A DNA stretch of 59,211 bases from Dentipellis sp. KUC8613. Its lineage: Eukaryota > Basidiomycota > Agaricomycetes > Russulales > Hericiaceae. Positions 47,222 to 58,455 of this stretch are shown here, one piece after another (position 1 is the stretch's first letter; each line of letters opens with the position of its first letter). The notes beneath the pieces were generated by a model. The model was not told where the DNA came from. It saw nothing but the letters and a program-made list of their open reading frames with translations, and searched no databases. The position numbers and the translations under genes are program-made. Location: assembly GCA_002286715.1 (NCBI GenBank), contig NSJX01000047.1:64339-123549 (forward strand), read 5' to 3'.

Positions 47222-50051
47222 TCAGTTTATGTCCCTAACACAAGAGTACCGCTACATACACATTTCTTGCACTCACGCACGCTCCAGGTTGTCGGATCAC
47301 CTTCCGCAGTCTTCGAGGCCTATATTCCCGGTCGCTAGACCAGTACGAGTCCTTGTAATCTTCGTAGGAGAGAAAAAAGTGCAGCTCTGGCGGAGGCAGA
47401 ATACCCGCGGCTTCTGCGTCGAACGTTGCCGAGAGCATGGCCGACGTACGATGCCCCGTGACTAAAGATGTTGTTCATCAGGTAAGGTGTCCCGAAGAGA
47501 CGATAGAAGTATGTCAACGAACTCAGGATAAGCTTGTCTGGAGAGACGTCGCCCTTCTGCGCACAATGGGACACGAGCCGCACGAGATTTTTCCACCGCG
47601 CTGTCTTCTTGACAGGGTCATCCTTCGGCTTTTCGTGCACTGAGAATTGGTGCTCGTATGAAACCGAGGACGGCTTGTGGAACGTGAATCTGCACCAAAG
47701 CGGTTGCCTCGTCAGGCTAATCCACGTCATAGCGTACTGTGTACACGCACCGAATAATATCTGGCGATATCTTCGAAGATACCATGTCTTCGAATGTTCC
47801 CTGAAATGCATGTCCCTCCATCCTTCGCCTCCGGAACGGCTCGTCCTCCCCAAGCAACTTCGCATGCAATGGGCCCAAAGTCTCCGCAAGATTTCCTATG
47901 TTCGTGAATCGCCTGCGCGAGGTGGACTCAGCACTTCCCACGAGGTATCCCACATCACCGTATGTGCAGTCCGAAAAGAGGCCACCTCGATCATCCAGAC
48001 CCCACGAAGCCATGGACGCGCGCAGCTCACGGAGGATGACGGGTGTCCAGTCGCTGTCGCGGAAGTCGAGTAGTAGAGTCTCCGATACTTGTGCAGGCGA
48101 TTCGGATCCGGAAAGTAGTATAGACCCAGCGATTTGATTCGCCAACTGACGTGCACGGCGCGAGCCATCTGAAGAGGAGTTCAAGTAAGTTATATGGGAC
48201 AACACAGAAAAGCTTATGAGAGTTGATGCTTACCGTTCTCGTGCACATCCAGCAACGACCCAGGATATCGCTCTCCAAAAATCTAGACGAAGTATCAGAA
48301 TCCACGACCCATTCGTCGAAAATGAAAATCTCACTTCATGACACAGCCAGACCAAGGGACCTCGATGATTATTCATCTGTGTCTCTGAAGCAATGTCCCC
48401 TCCAATTACAATATTCCCTCGGCTGTTGACCACCAGACTCGATAACAATGCGACGGATGGTTCATCGGTCCGGTCGTATATGGCGGGCCATCTCCCAGAG
48501 CTTGACAGCATCTTCAGCCCAGCCTGAGTTCAGACAGTTAATTTTTAAAATTTCCCGGATAATCGAGAGTGCGCACCCTTAGATGCTCTGCCTGAGCGTC
48601 GAAGTCAGTAAGCGAAAATAACGTAAGTAGTGCGAAATCAAACGGGACTTACCACGCGTGTCGCAATAGCTGCGACTTCGAGAAGATGTCCTTGTTGCAA
48701 ATAAGGAGTGACGAAGGCTCTGATATCTTGAATTCCCACTAAAGCCCGATTTTTTAGGCACAAGAAATATGTGGATTTGGAAAAATGGCTTTACCATTAT
48801 GCAGAAGGATGAACTGATTTGTTGTCGATGCTTGTGATAACCCATATAGTTGAGGAAACCGGGCATTCCTATTAGGACTTATCAGTGGGTCAGGACAGCC
48901 GCAGTACCGCAAGTCACTGACCAGATGCTCTTCAGGAAGGCTACGTCATCTCTTCGTCGCTGGGAATAGAAGACACGTATTCAGTACATGCTGTGCGCCG
49001 GGAGGGCTAGACATACCTTTTTGGCGTCTCGTCCTTTATAGCGCTTGATCAGCACCTCCTTCCCGTTGACGGAAGCCTCCTCGAGGTCACACCACCATCC
49101 GCTTGCGCTCGGTGCCATCCCATGCAGAACGATGTTCGACCGATGGACCAGGGGAAACTGCAGTAAACTTTTAGCGAATAACCGGACAATGATAAGGACC
49201 AACAAACCCCATCTTCGTCAGAAGGAGTCAAGCCCCTAGCAAAGCCTTCTTCGATCCGCAAATGCATGGCTTGAATCTGCTCCACGAGTGTCGTCTCGCG
49301 AACGACGACTGACTGCTGATATACATGGTGGAACTCCAGTAGCACCGAGTTCTGTAAACACGGATACACCATGCATCGCACCACTCAGCCCATCGACGAA
49401 GACAGACAGAAGACCAGAAAGGTACGCACCTGGAACAAAAATATCGTGTCGTTGAGACGCTGGTCGAACTCCGCAATCGCGTCCCTTATCCTGCCTTGCT
49501 TGATAATCCTCGTGAACAGGCCCGCCTTCACGAGCTGCTTCATGAAGTCGCTAATGGAGCATAATAACCTGCGTGAACTATTCTTAGCCTAACGCATATC
49601 GCGATAGAAAATAGAGAAAACAAGCAGGAAAGACAAAAGGAAAGCAAATAAAAGAAAATTCAAAACAAAAATGAACGTGAACATACGCCTCGAAATCGTC
49701 CACAGCATCTTTCACCCCTTGAGGAGCCGAGTCCCACTTCCCATGCATCCTGTCGCGTACATTGAGAATGAATGTCGTCGCGCGCCTCGTCAGCCGCAAA
49801 CAGGAATCCCTGTTTCCCTGCACTTTCTGCAAAGGACAGCATGTGCTCGCCTCAGCTGACTGCGACAGCGAGCGCAGTGAGAGTTAACGCACCTGAGCAG
49901 TATCCAAGATGCGCCCTAGGATCGCGCAGACACCCTTCAACGGGCCAATCTGCATTGCATCCGCGATGTCGTAGGTAAGCTGGTTGATAGTGGTCACGGT
50001 GGGTAGGATTTCGCTGGCGCCAGGACGGCGCCCGAACAGCCTGAACGACAT
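47222..50051 (-). CDS. MLKL-like protein: N-terminal helical bundle plus pseudokinase-like domain
   Basis: Many short exons, roughly 650-700 residues. It starts MSFRLFGRRPGASEILPTV. The first ~200 residues look like the four-helix bundle of MLKL and related fungal proteins (GVCAILGRILDTAQKVQG, ALLCSISDFMKQLVKAGLF, RIRDAIAEFDQRLNDTIFLF, VEQIQAMHLRIEEGF). A kinase-like N-lobe follows with NGKEVLIKRYKG, whose Lys fits the VAIK position. The expected catalytic loop and DFG are replaced by SLVVNSRGNIVIGGDI, so it is probably catalytically dead. C-terminal text includes ERYPGSLLDVHENDGSRRAR and FFLSYEDYKDSYW. The acceptor after WLCHE (GGAGAG, near 48270) and the intron inside TYFYLTGHRTS (near 47485) were chosen to keep frame. 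In animals and plants MLKL proteins act in membrane-lytic cell death; a similar role here is inference. Confidence 0.68.
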
Positions 50052-50239
50052 GTTTGCCCCCCTCAAGCTCGTCGCACGGGCAGCGATGGAGGGGCTTCAG
50101 AGAGGAAGTTACTCGGTGCGCAGTATAGGCAGGTCATTTTCTTATGACATGGCATGAGGCAGACAGCTTGGGTAGCACGATCAACTCGTGTAGAGCCGGG
50201 TCGCTTCCCAGAGCCCGATGTGGTTGATCTTCCCGGCAT

Positions 50240-51580
50240 CAACAGCTATGAATCATGAATGGGATAGTGCTCGGTGAAGCCTGTTTGAGCGAGGGAATGC
50301 CTAGTAAACGCCGCAGATGGGCGTCTGACAACGGTACGGGCGGACACAGATCGTCTTGGCGGATACGCAGGCTGGGCCTGGGGCAAGCTGCGTCTGTGCT
50401 TGCTTCTCGTTGTGAATGCATGCGATGCGGCGTATGGAGTATCTTCACACTTCCAAAACTGCGGTGCAGGCTTTGCTTCCTGTATGTGACGTGTAGAAAG
50501 GAGCCGAAGGCCAAAGACACGAGTGAGCCTGAGAACGGATCCAGTGAGTCAGGGTTGAACGGCCACTTACGTCTGCGACCGGGACGCTCTAGGTTAGGGA
50601 AGAGGGCCCATATGTAGATGGTGATAAGCAATACGAGGCGGAGATTGGCATGTGGGCGAGAAGATCCGGGCTCAAGAAGCAGTTACAGTGCCTTGTTCAT
50701 GTCTGATCGAAGATTGCATATTAAAACCTTGTACACCTGTATAGGACGTAGACTCTTCGTGACGGAATATACATAGGTACTGTGCAAGGGCAATGCACAC
50801 GATGGAAACCGATCCAGGCAGCACTTCCGAGGGAAGCCATGAGGCAGGACGGAGGCGTGCTTCTGCTCATGTGCTCGCCCTGCTGCAAGATGCGTTATTG
50901 AAAACCCTACGCCATGCCAGAAGAGCGCCTGCACGTCGCCTGGTACAGGAACGCCGGTTACTCACCTCGTGGACGAGGAAAGGTACGGCAACCACAGCAT
51001 TGCCCCTAGCTCAATACAATTCATCAGGTTGACAAAGCGTATAGAGACATAATGCATACGCACTAGATAAGTTCCGCGTTACTCCCAAAACCACGACTAC
51101 GCGGTTTAATCGGGGATCATGATCGGCCTACGCATCTTCAAAGCATGAATGATGTACGTCAGTCAGCGTCTGACGAACAAATCCCTCGCGAGAAAATCAC
51201 GGTTGAGACAAAACGAACAGGCTTGTCTCTGTCCCGAGAAAGGCAGTCAAGCTTGACGTGAGACTCAACCCAAGTGAACCCATGCGAACCCTGGCTAGAT
51301 ATCCAAGTATGCTAGAAATACACGAATCAAACAATCTCCAAGGACCATATCAATCCCGCCAAACTTACCATGACGATACCTGATCCGAACAGTAGCAGGT
51401 GAGCGTCGCGATTCTTCGTGACCGCGTCGAAGACATCCTCAATAAACATCGCTCCCGTCCCCGAATCACGTTTGAGGACCTAGAGCGCCGCCCCGCACAA
51501 AGATCAAATCCTATATAAAGCACAATTACAGTGAGTACTGCACACCGGCACTCGTACTTACCTCTTATTGACTTCCATGG
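50240..51580 (-). CDS. Uncharacterised gene, partly resolved
   Basis: Two stretches look coding on the minus strand. One (about 51485-51372) reads GTGAMFIEDVFDAVTKNRDA then HLLLFGSGIVM, ending at a GTAAG donor. The other (about 50660-50240) reads ANLRLVLLITIYIWALFPNL, then a good intron (GTAAGTGGCC to TTCTCAG), then SLVSLAFGSFLHVTYRKQS. The hydrophobic segment suggests a membrane protein. The exons between could not be joined with confidence and no family is recognised. Confidence 0.3.
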
Positions 51581-51736
51581 TGCGGTACGTTTTCGGTAAC
51601 GTTAGCTGACCTGAGTGCGTCCCAATGCCGCATCAGACTAACATCAAACACGACCCAGAACGCTTATCCAGGAGCAGAGCAAGCCATGGGGCACAACTGT
51701 GAAGTCTTTGTCGGCGTGTGTACAGCACTAGCGTAT

Positions 51737-52642
51737 ACTAGTGATCGTCGTGGTGAGAAGCAAACGACTCGCGGCGTTGAAGCCAGGCTCGATATGATAA
51801 CGTCATCACACTTAGTACAGCTTCAACGTGAAGGAATACTTGAAAATACATAAAATTCGACGGTAAATACAGGAGATCCATATTCCAGGATACAAGATGA
51901 TACATAATGATAAGAGAAAATATGAGGCACGAGAGAAATGAATACAGTACTTGAGAGACAGATATGGACCGATACATGGAGAATACGTAGACTCAGATAC
52001 ATTGATGGAGAGATGACGAGAAAAAAATGAAAGAAATGAGAGAGACCAAAGGAACTACATACTGAGACCGAGAAAAGACACCAGAAGAGACAAAAGAGAA
52101 ATCAAGTCCAAGTCGGAGCCAGTCGAGCCATAGAGTTTGCCGCCATAGGTTGAGAGCCATAGAAGAATCAAGATGCCTAGCGAGTAGAATGCGGTCAAGA
52201 CAATGCGCGCGCCGGAAGAAGGTAGCCAGTGTATTGGTGAAGTCCCCGCTGTGGTCCGCAAGCCCGACGCCTAGTGACAAGCGTCTTTATCCTTCGCGTT
52301 GCCGATGAGACAGATCTTGAACGGCCGCCGTCGGATGCACAGTCGCAACCACCGTTACGCACGCGCGAGGGTGAAGGTGGGTACGACTATGCAAAGCGAC
52401 TAGGGTGACGCGGGGCCGACTGTCGTGATTGAAGGCCTTCAAAGAGGCATAAGGTTAGCCAAGGATGACCACGACTCGAGAATGAAGGGCTACGTACTAG
52501 GCGATGGTGGTTAGAGACCCCAAGCGGATGAACATCAGGAGAGAAACAGCATAGGCTACAGTCCCAAGGGTAGAGCGAGGACCAAGATGATCACTAGAAG
52601 AGAATAGAATGAAACACAGACTGACAGCCCAAGGCAGAGCGC
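51737..52642 (-). other. Conserved downstream block of MCP copy D
   Basis: On the minus strand this is similar to the DNA 3' of copies B and C, for example CTATGGCGGCAAACTCTATG and TCAATGTATCTGAGTCTACG. No gene is supported. Confidence 0.45.
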
Positions 52643-54648
52643 CTAACGCGGCGGAGGCAGCGGACCCGGATGTTGAGGACGCGGCACGCAAGGCTGAGGG
52701 AACCAATAAGACGGAGGGTGGTTAGGCTGAAGGGGCACCTGCTGGAACGGGCGAGGAGGCATTCGGCTGTGCTGGAAAGACTGAGCCGGCGGTAAGCGGG
52801 AGCGAGGAGGCATATGGGAATACGGCATAGGCGGGCGAGGCTGAGGAGATGGACTAGAGACGTAACGCAGCCCGCGGAAATTGACAGTGGATGGCTGAAG
52901 CGGCTGACCACCACCTACGTACGATGGCGACAACGATAGAGGCAGTAAAAGTGGCACGGAAGGAGCAGAAGGTGAAGACTGGAACCAGCTGCTGATGAGC
53001 TTCCCACCGGGCTTGACGGAAGGCGGTCTCTGCGTGTCGAGAGTCGCTGTGACGGACGCTTCCGTTGCCTTGCTTGATACCGTCCCTGTCGATGAGGACG
53101 AAGAGGCTACCGGAGTCGTTGGCTGAGATGCAGAGAGCGTTATGTTGACTGTCGATGGGGCCGGACTCTGTGCAAGTCCTTCAGCAGATTCGTTCATAGC
53201 CGGGCCGTACCCCGGCTCTTGCAAGCTGAGCTCCTGCTCGCCATCCGATTGCGGGTCCGAGTTGTCGCGATTGTCGCCGTTGCCAGGTATAGTCGTCGGC
53301 CGCGCAGCGAGGTCGTTCTGTAAGTTGGTGATCTGACCATCGCGCTCCTTCAAAAGCTCATCGCGCTCCTTCAAAAGCTGATCCCGCTCCTCGAGTTGCT
53401 GCCTAAGACTGCTGATCGTGTCGAGGTGGGCTAGGTTGTCCGACTGACGGCCCGCTGCCTCGCGTTCGACCGACGCTCGGCTACGTTCAAGCTGGCCCTC
53501 AAGCTCTAGGTTGACAGAAACAAGATCCATTTTGCCGTCTTTGGCGTCCGTGTACCGTTCGAGCCTCAATCGCATCTGCTGGAGGTCGATTCGCATTGCC
53601 GAGATTTTGTTCGCCTGGCTCCTATAGACCGACTCGAGTTCGCAGACGTTGATCACAAGGTCGTCGGATTCCGTGTTGAAGAGCTAGATGGAAGCATATC
53701 AGTGACCGGTGATGAACATGAAGGTAGCGACGACGTACCTCAGGTGCCGTAGAGTCTGTCAGAGAATGCCAGAGGGATGAGAAGGTCTTCGATGCAGTCA
53801 CGTACTGAGATGCGTTCGAGTCAGTTGCGGAACACGACCAACGAAGAACTGAAACGTACCTGGCGCTTGAGCTTCGCGAGCTCCTTCGTCAGTGCCGTGA
53901 TCCTCTTCTCAAAATCCTCCTCCTTCGAAATCAATGCTTGCTTCGCTTCCTTCTCCTGAATCAGGGCTTGTTCGATGAGCTCCTTGATGCGGTTCTCCAA
54001 AATCCTGATCGTCCGCTGGTACGAGCCAGAGGCAGCCGCGAGCGCGATACGACGGTATGGCATGAGTGGGTCGAGGATGGGGGCGAGACGCCTCGACGTG
54101 ATGACGGAAAATGCCAGGGACCGAAGATATACGCGAATGTGCGGCCTATACCAAGCGATGACGAGGATTGAACCAGATAAGTTGCTGAACAAAAGGAGAG
54201 CGAATAACATGAGCAATGGCGGTTCCGAGGGGTTGAAAAGCGGCGCCGAAGTCTCCTGCACTAGGCGGCATGGAAGGCGAGAAAACGGTACCCAGGACGA
54301 GGTAGTTGGCGAGGTAGGCTGTGGGATAGATTGGGAAGCCGGGATAGATTCGAAAGATATGGGGAGGCCCAAAGCCGAGGAGACCGAGAGAAATACCATA
54401 GAGTGTTGCAACCGCGTCCCATTGACGATGCTGCAGGTAGGATTTGTAGATGCTGACCAGATAGAAACATCGTAGGACGCGCAGGCGGGATATAATGGAG
54501 GTGGCGGGTGGGACTTGACCGGAGCGGCCATCATGCTGTCCGGGACGATGGGCAATAGATCCAGGCCGCCCCGGCGCACGTCCTCCCCTAGATGTGAGAG
54601 CATCGTTGTGAAGAACACAACGATGGTCATGAGAGTGGAGATTGTCAT
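52643..54648 (-). CDS. MCP family membrane/coiled-coil protein, copy D (divergent)
   Basis: Exons 54648-53860, 53804-53739 (66 nt) and 53683-52643 give 631 residues. The ATG at 54648 (MTISTLMTIVVFFTTMLSHL) aligns with the other copies; a longer frame upstream starts only at a TTG. The protein has a hydrophobic start, Cys in YPACASY and PTCSIVNGTRLQHS, a Ser/Pro stalk, a membrane segment (LMLFALLLFSNLSGSILVIAW), a coiled coil (ENRIKELIEQALIQEKEAK, then LRQQLEERDQLLKERDELL), a Ser/Thr-rich part and a Pro-rich tail ending HPGPLPPPR. Sequence identity to B and C is low outside these features, but exon sizes and order agree, so it is an older paralogue. Function is unknown. Confidence 0.78.
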
Positions 54649-54779
54649 GTTGAGAAGGTTGAAGGTTTGAAGGTTTGGTATGGTCAAGATCAACGTGGTG
54701 TGAAGTAAGGAAGAGGTAGGCGCGGGATGCGAATTTAAGCCAACGGCGTCGTTGAGCCTCGTTTACACAAATCAACGAG

Positions 54780-54845
54780 AGCAAACGCAAGCAAACGACG
54801 CGACGCGTCGTGGTCATGTGCATGCATTGCTATTCATCCGTGACT
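54780..54845 (-). promoter_or_regulatory. MCP copy D promoter block with ACGCGT box
   Basis: ACGCGT at 54803-54808 lies 155 bp from ATG 54648 within CAAACGACGCGACGCGTCG and GGTCATGTGCATGC. The block is kept although the coding part of copy D has diverged strongly. Confidence 0.6.
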
Positions 54846-56156
54846 GCGACACACGTGGCAGCGAAACCTGTACTTTTGGATGCTGGAATTGCCGTAGCCC
54901 ACGAAGAATGTCAGCATGAATACTAAGGCCTAAGGGAGTGTATAACCCACAAATGGAAGAGGCGGAGCGTACCGAGCACCACATGTTAGCGACCGTATTA
55001 CTTATGCTTTCGTGAAGGCTATGCCGAAGTGCATCACTGTGACGATCCATACGAACGCTGTCGATACATATCTGATTAAATTGATAGAACGGAAAGAAGC
55101 GAAGAAATTTAGCCTTATACTTGCTAAGAGCAGTACTTGGACATTCAAACTTTCTGTACTTGGTAGATCACAATTCTCCTCCGCAAGAGTCCTCGAGTCT
55201 GTTCGTGCCGAAAGTGTGAAGTCATGTGCAATTTATGTCATGTTACATAGGAGAAGAAGGGAATGAAGGGAATGAATGATAGAGGACACGGAAAAAGATC
55301 TCTCGAATTGAAACGATTGGTGGTAACAAGAGATCGCAGGCACCGAGGCGCTGATTGCGGTAGGCGTTGTTTGGCAACAGCCTCTGAACCAAACAATTTC
55401 CTAATCGAGCACTGCGTCCGTCCCTTCGCCGAGCACGCCCCCACCTGAAAAGCTGGTGATCTACATTTCTCTACGGCTTCATGGCAAGTGAAACTGAATA
55501 TCTTCGCTGTTTTTTACTTCAGATACTTTTTTGACACCCATATACAATGCCTGGAGCCCTGGAGCCCACTCGATACTCGGACTTTGGCGCTAAACGTGGA
55601 CAAGGAATGGCCTTCTTCCCGGAATAGCAATGCGGGACTTCACCCATACCTCACACAGGCTACGAGGACTTCCCTACGCTTTCCCGTCGCTAGGTGGGCT
55701 CTTTTCACAGCATGTACTGTGCGGTCTTCGTCGACCTCCCGAAGCGGGAGTTGACGACAGTTCCCGGCCTTGTTCCCTTCCCAATGGTCTGTCTCCGCAT
55801 TCTCACTGGCACATATCGCTACTCATCGGGAGATTCTTGTATCTCAGGATGCCCTACAGATCTCTCCTTCGAAAAATTTCCTGTTCCATCCTCGATCAGG
55901 TCTTGTAAATGCTCATATGTGCCGAATACAACACTACGACCATGTCCCCATATTCGAAAGCCTCGTTCACCGTCTTCAGCTCGATTCAGCTTGGCTGACT
56001 GAACTTCGTCGCTACTTTGAGCCTTGTTCTTAATCTGTTTGAGTTCCTTTCCTAGCGTCCGGCCTTGTTCATCTTCCTTGCTCGTTCGACTACTTAAGAA
56101 CCTCTCCTGCGTGCTAGGTGAGCCAACAACTGCATACTTTTTACACCTCTCCTACG
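54846..56156. other. Spacer between MCP copy D and the bHLH-like gene
   Basis: No gene is supported. It contains the hairpin repeat at 55368-55395. The part just before 56157 is pyrimidine-rich (TTTTTACACCTCTCCTACG). Confidence 0.4.
55368..55395. repeat. Dispersed hairpin repeat TGTTTGG(14)CCAAACA, copy 4
   Basis: Arms are perfect and the spacer reads CAACAGCCTCTGAA. The context around it is otherwise unlike the other three copies. Confidence 0.6.
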
Positions 56157-57336
56157 ATGTACTCATCGAGTTGTGCAAACCCTCATCAGTTGTATTCTTG
56201 GGCAGGAGCAGCCAACCAGGTCTCCGGCTCTTCGTCGCACGCCGCAGCCCCGCCGGCGACTACGTTCAGTCAAACGGGCGCCACGCAGGCGGGGTACCGG
56301 AAAGAAAGGAGCTACCCTCACGCAGAAGCCTACACTGGGAACAACTCTTACGAGATAAAGTAAGTGTCTGCGGCATTCCTCACAATGTTCAATTATATTG
56401 ACATATCACTTCAGTCATCAGCATGGAACTTCTTTCCAGGCTCCTGGAAACCCCATGCTGCACCCATCATACGATCCTCATCACGATCAGTAAGCCGTTC
56501 TCTCGACCCTCTTCCAAAATGGTGAACTGACTGGCGACAACGAAGGTACTCTGCTGCTTTAGAAAGCGCATTTCCTCATTTGCATACCCCACAGATTGGC
56601 CGCACTGCGCCAGTTACCGGAGAATTTGCGTACCAAGGGTATACACCAGCGAACTTAGCGACTAATTTCCCTCACTCGAGCTACAGCGAACTTGCGAATT
56701 ATGCCGGCGACTGTCGCCCTGCCGACAACGCACCAGGGGCCACACAGGCGGCCGTTGCACCTGGTAAACTTGCCACGCCATCGAGCACGCATCATGGTCA
56801 CATGAGTGAATGCCGTGCCAGTATTGCTGCGCCATCTGCCAAAGGCCAGAAACGTAAGAGTCGCAAAGGCGCGACTGATGTGTCTGTTGTTCCACGAAGC
56901 GAACCGCTCGGCGGCGAGTCTAACGAGGAACGCGCGAGGAAGAACAAGAAAGCACGGCAGCAGCGCGACTATAGAGCGAGGGACAAAGGAATAGTGGACG
57001 AGCTCGAAGACATCCTTCCGGATGGATACAAGACGAATGATCCCCGGGCGATCCGCAAGAAGGTTGCTCGCGGTGAGTATATGTTTCAAGCTCTTGCATT
57101 GTTGTAGCTGAACTCGAGGTTTCTTAGGTGTTGAATATATCAAAGACTTGACTGAGAAGAACTCCAGGCTGGAGGATACAGTCAAAAGGTATAAGACCTT
57201 GCTTCAAGATGCCGAAAATCGATATGATTGTCTGTACAGCAAGTACAACTTGACGCGTAACGAGAACAAAAAGCTTCACAGGACTATACATACCCTGGAG
57301 GGCGGGATGAGGGGTTTAGAGTCTGGTCGCTTGTAG
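56157..57336 (+). CDS. bHLH-like transcription factor, full-length copy
   Basis: Exons 56157-56359, 56415-56489, 56546-57072 and 57128-57336 give 337 residues. The N-terminal ~190 residues are low complexity, rich in Ser, His, Ala and Pro. Then come a basic patch (KGQKRKSRKGA), a basic region (RKNKKARQQRDYRARDKG), helix 1 (IVDELEDILPDGY), a loop (KTNDPRAIRKK), helix 2 (VARGVEYIKDLTEKN) and a coiled coil (RLEDTVKRYKTLLQDAENRY). This is the layout of a bHLH protein with a zipper-like extension, presumably nuclear and DNA-binding; the class is judged from pattern only. An in-frame ATG at 56118 would add 13 residues. The last two exons have the same phases as the truncated copy at 30269. Confidence 0.72.
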
Positions 57337-58455
57337 GCGCGAGTCTCTCTATCGCCGCGAGACAGCATAGTCTGGCTATACTGTTTTGCCGACCGTTGGG
57401 TGGAGAAAGTAGTATTTCATGAATGTCAATCTCTTTTCAACGTAAATATGAAAAGTGCCGCCGAGATTAATAAGCTCTCACATCCCGCCTATGGTAAACT
57501 CCGTTCTTCCTCGAGTGAGAAAAGAGCTTCTCCCGACCCCAAAAATCGCGGCACATCTTCTCTGCATCCTCTGCGCTGTAGCCCCAGTCCATCGCCGTCT
57601 GCACCATGCTCGGTGTCTCCTTCTTCAGCTCTTTATCTAATTCATCTGAAAGAGCATCCAGCCTATCCATGTATTGCTTGCGCAGGGGTCCATATTCATG
57701 TATAGTCATGTGCCCACTGAAGAATTGCTTGCTGACCGCCCTGGACTCTGCGAGAACAGCGAGATGCTCCTGGTGCACTTTCTCATAATAAGGCTCTGAC
57801 CATGTTGTCCTGTGCGGATTCTGAGTCGATTGGTGACCAGCTATGCATGAGGTATTACACGGTGAGATGAACAGTATGGGTGTGCACCAAAATATGCGAC
57901 CCACCTTCAGACTGAATGGGTTGGCTTGTCGATTCAGCATGGTGCGCACCATGAACGCTATGCGAGAACATGATGAATCGGAAGGAAGGCTATCGGGAAT
58001 GTCAACGAGCGAGTAAATCGACGAGAGCGTGCGCCGCTTACCTGTATCACTTTTTCTGCATGGACAAGTAATGAAAGTTGGAACGCCAGCGGCCTTCATT
58101 TATAGGCACGACGCCGCTGTCTTACTTGACAACGGAAACAAGCCACAAGACAATACCCACCTACGTCTCCATGGGAAATCAATACAGACCTACGTTGCTA
58201 TGATCAAGCAATATTTTGGTCCAGCGCGAAGAGGCGCAATAGTTCCACGACTGCCAGTGCCATCCGGCGGTTACACAATAAATGGCCCACAGCGGACCTC
58301 AACTCGTCTGCAGTACAATAAACAAGCGTGATGCATGACAGAACAATGGCCACTTCAGACCTTCACATTAAGAAAGAATTTCTTTGGCGTATACGGCTCA
58401 CGGCGGCGGACTCCAGAGTGAGGTGTCGAATTGAATGAGTCGGGCAGTGTAACTT
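56780..58455. repeat. Segmental duplication, copy 2 (bHLH-like plus UBA-like pair)
   Basis: Homologous to 30262-31885 in the same orientation, including non-coding ends such as TTCATTTATAGGCACGACGCC (about 58096). Confidence 0.8.
57467..57971 (-). CDS. Small helical protein with a UBA-like C-terminal motif, copy 2
   Basis: Exons 57971-57905 and 57840-57467 give 146 residues. It starts MFSHSVHGAHHAESTSQPIQ. The helical part (RLDALSDELDKELKKETPS) is followed by VQTAMDWGYSAEDAEKMC and a basic tail (NGVYHRRDVRAY). The two copies keep the length and the C-terminal half better than the N-terminus. It converges on the bHLH-like gene with a 130-bp gap, as in copy 1. Function is not recognised. Confidence 0.68.

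Noticed and set aside
54648..54693. Longer N-terminus for MCP copy D
   Set aside because: The extension has no ATG (it begins at TTG), and the paralogues align from 54648.
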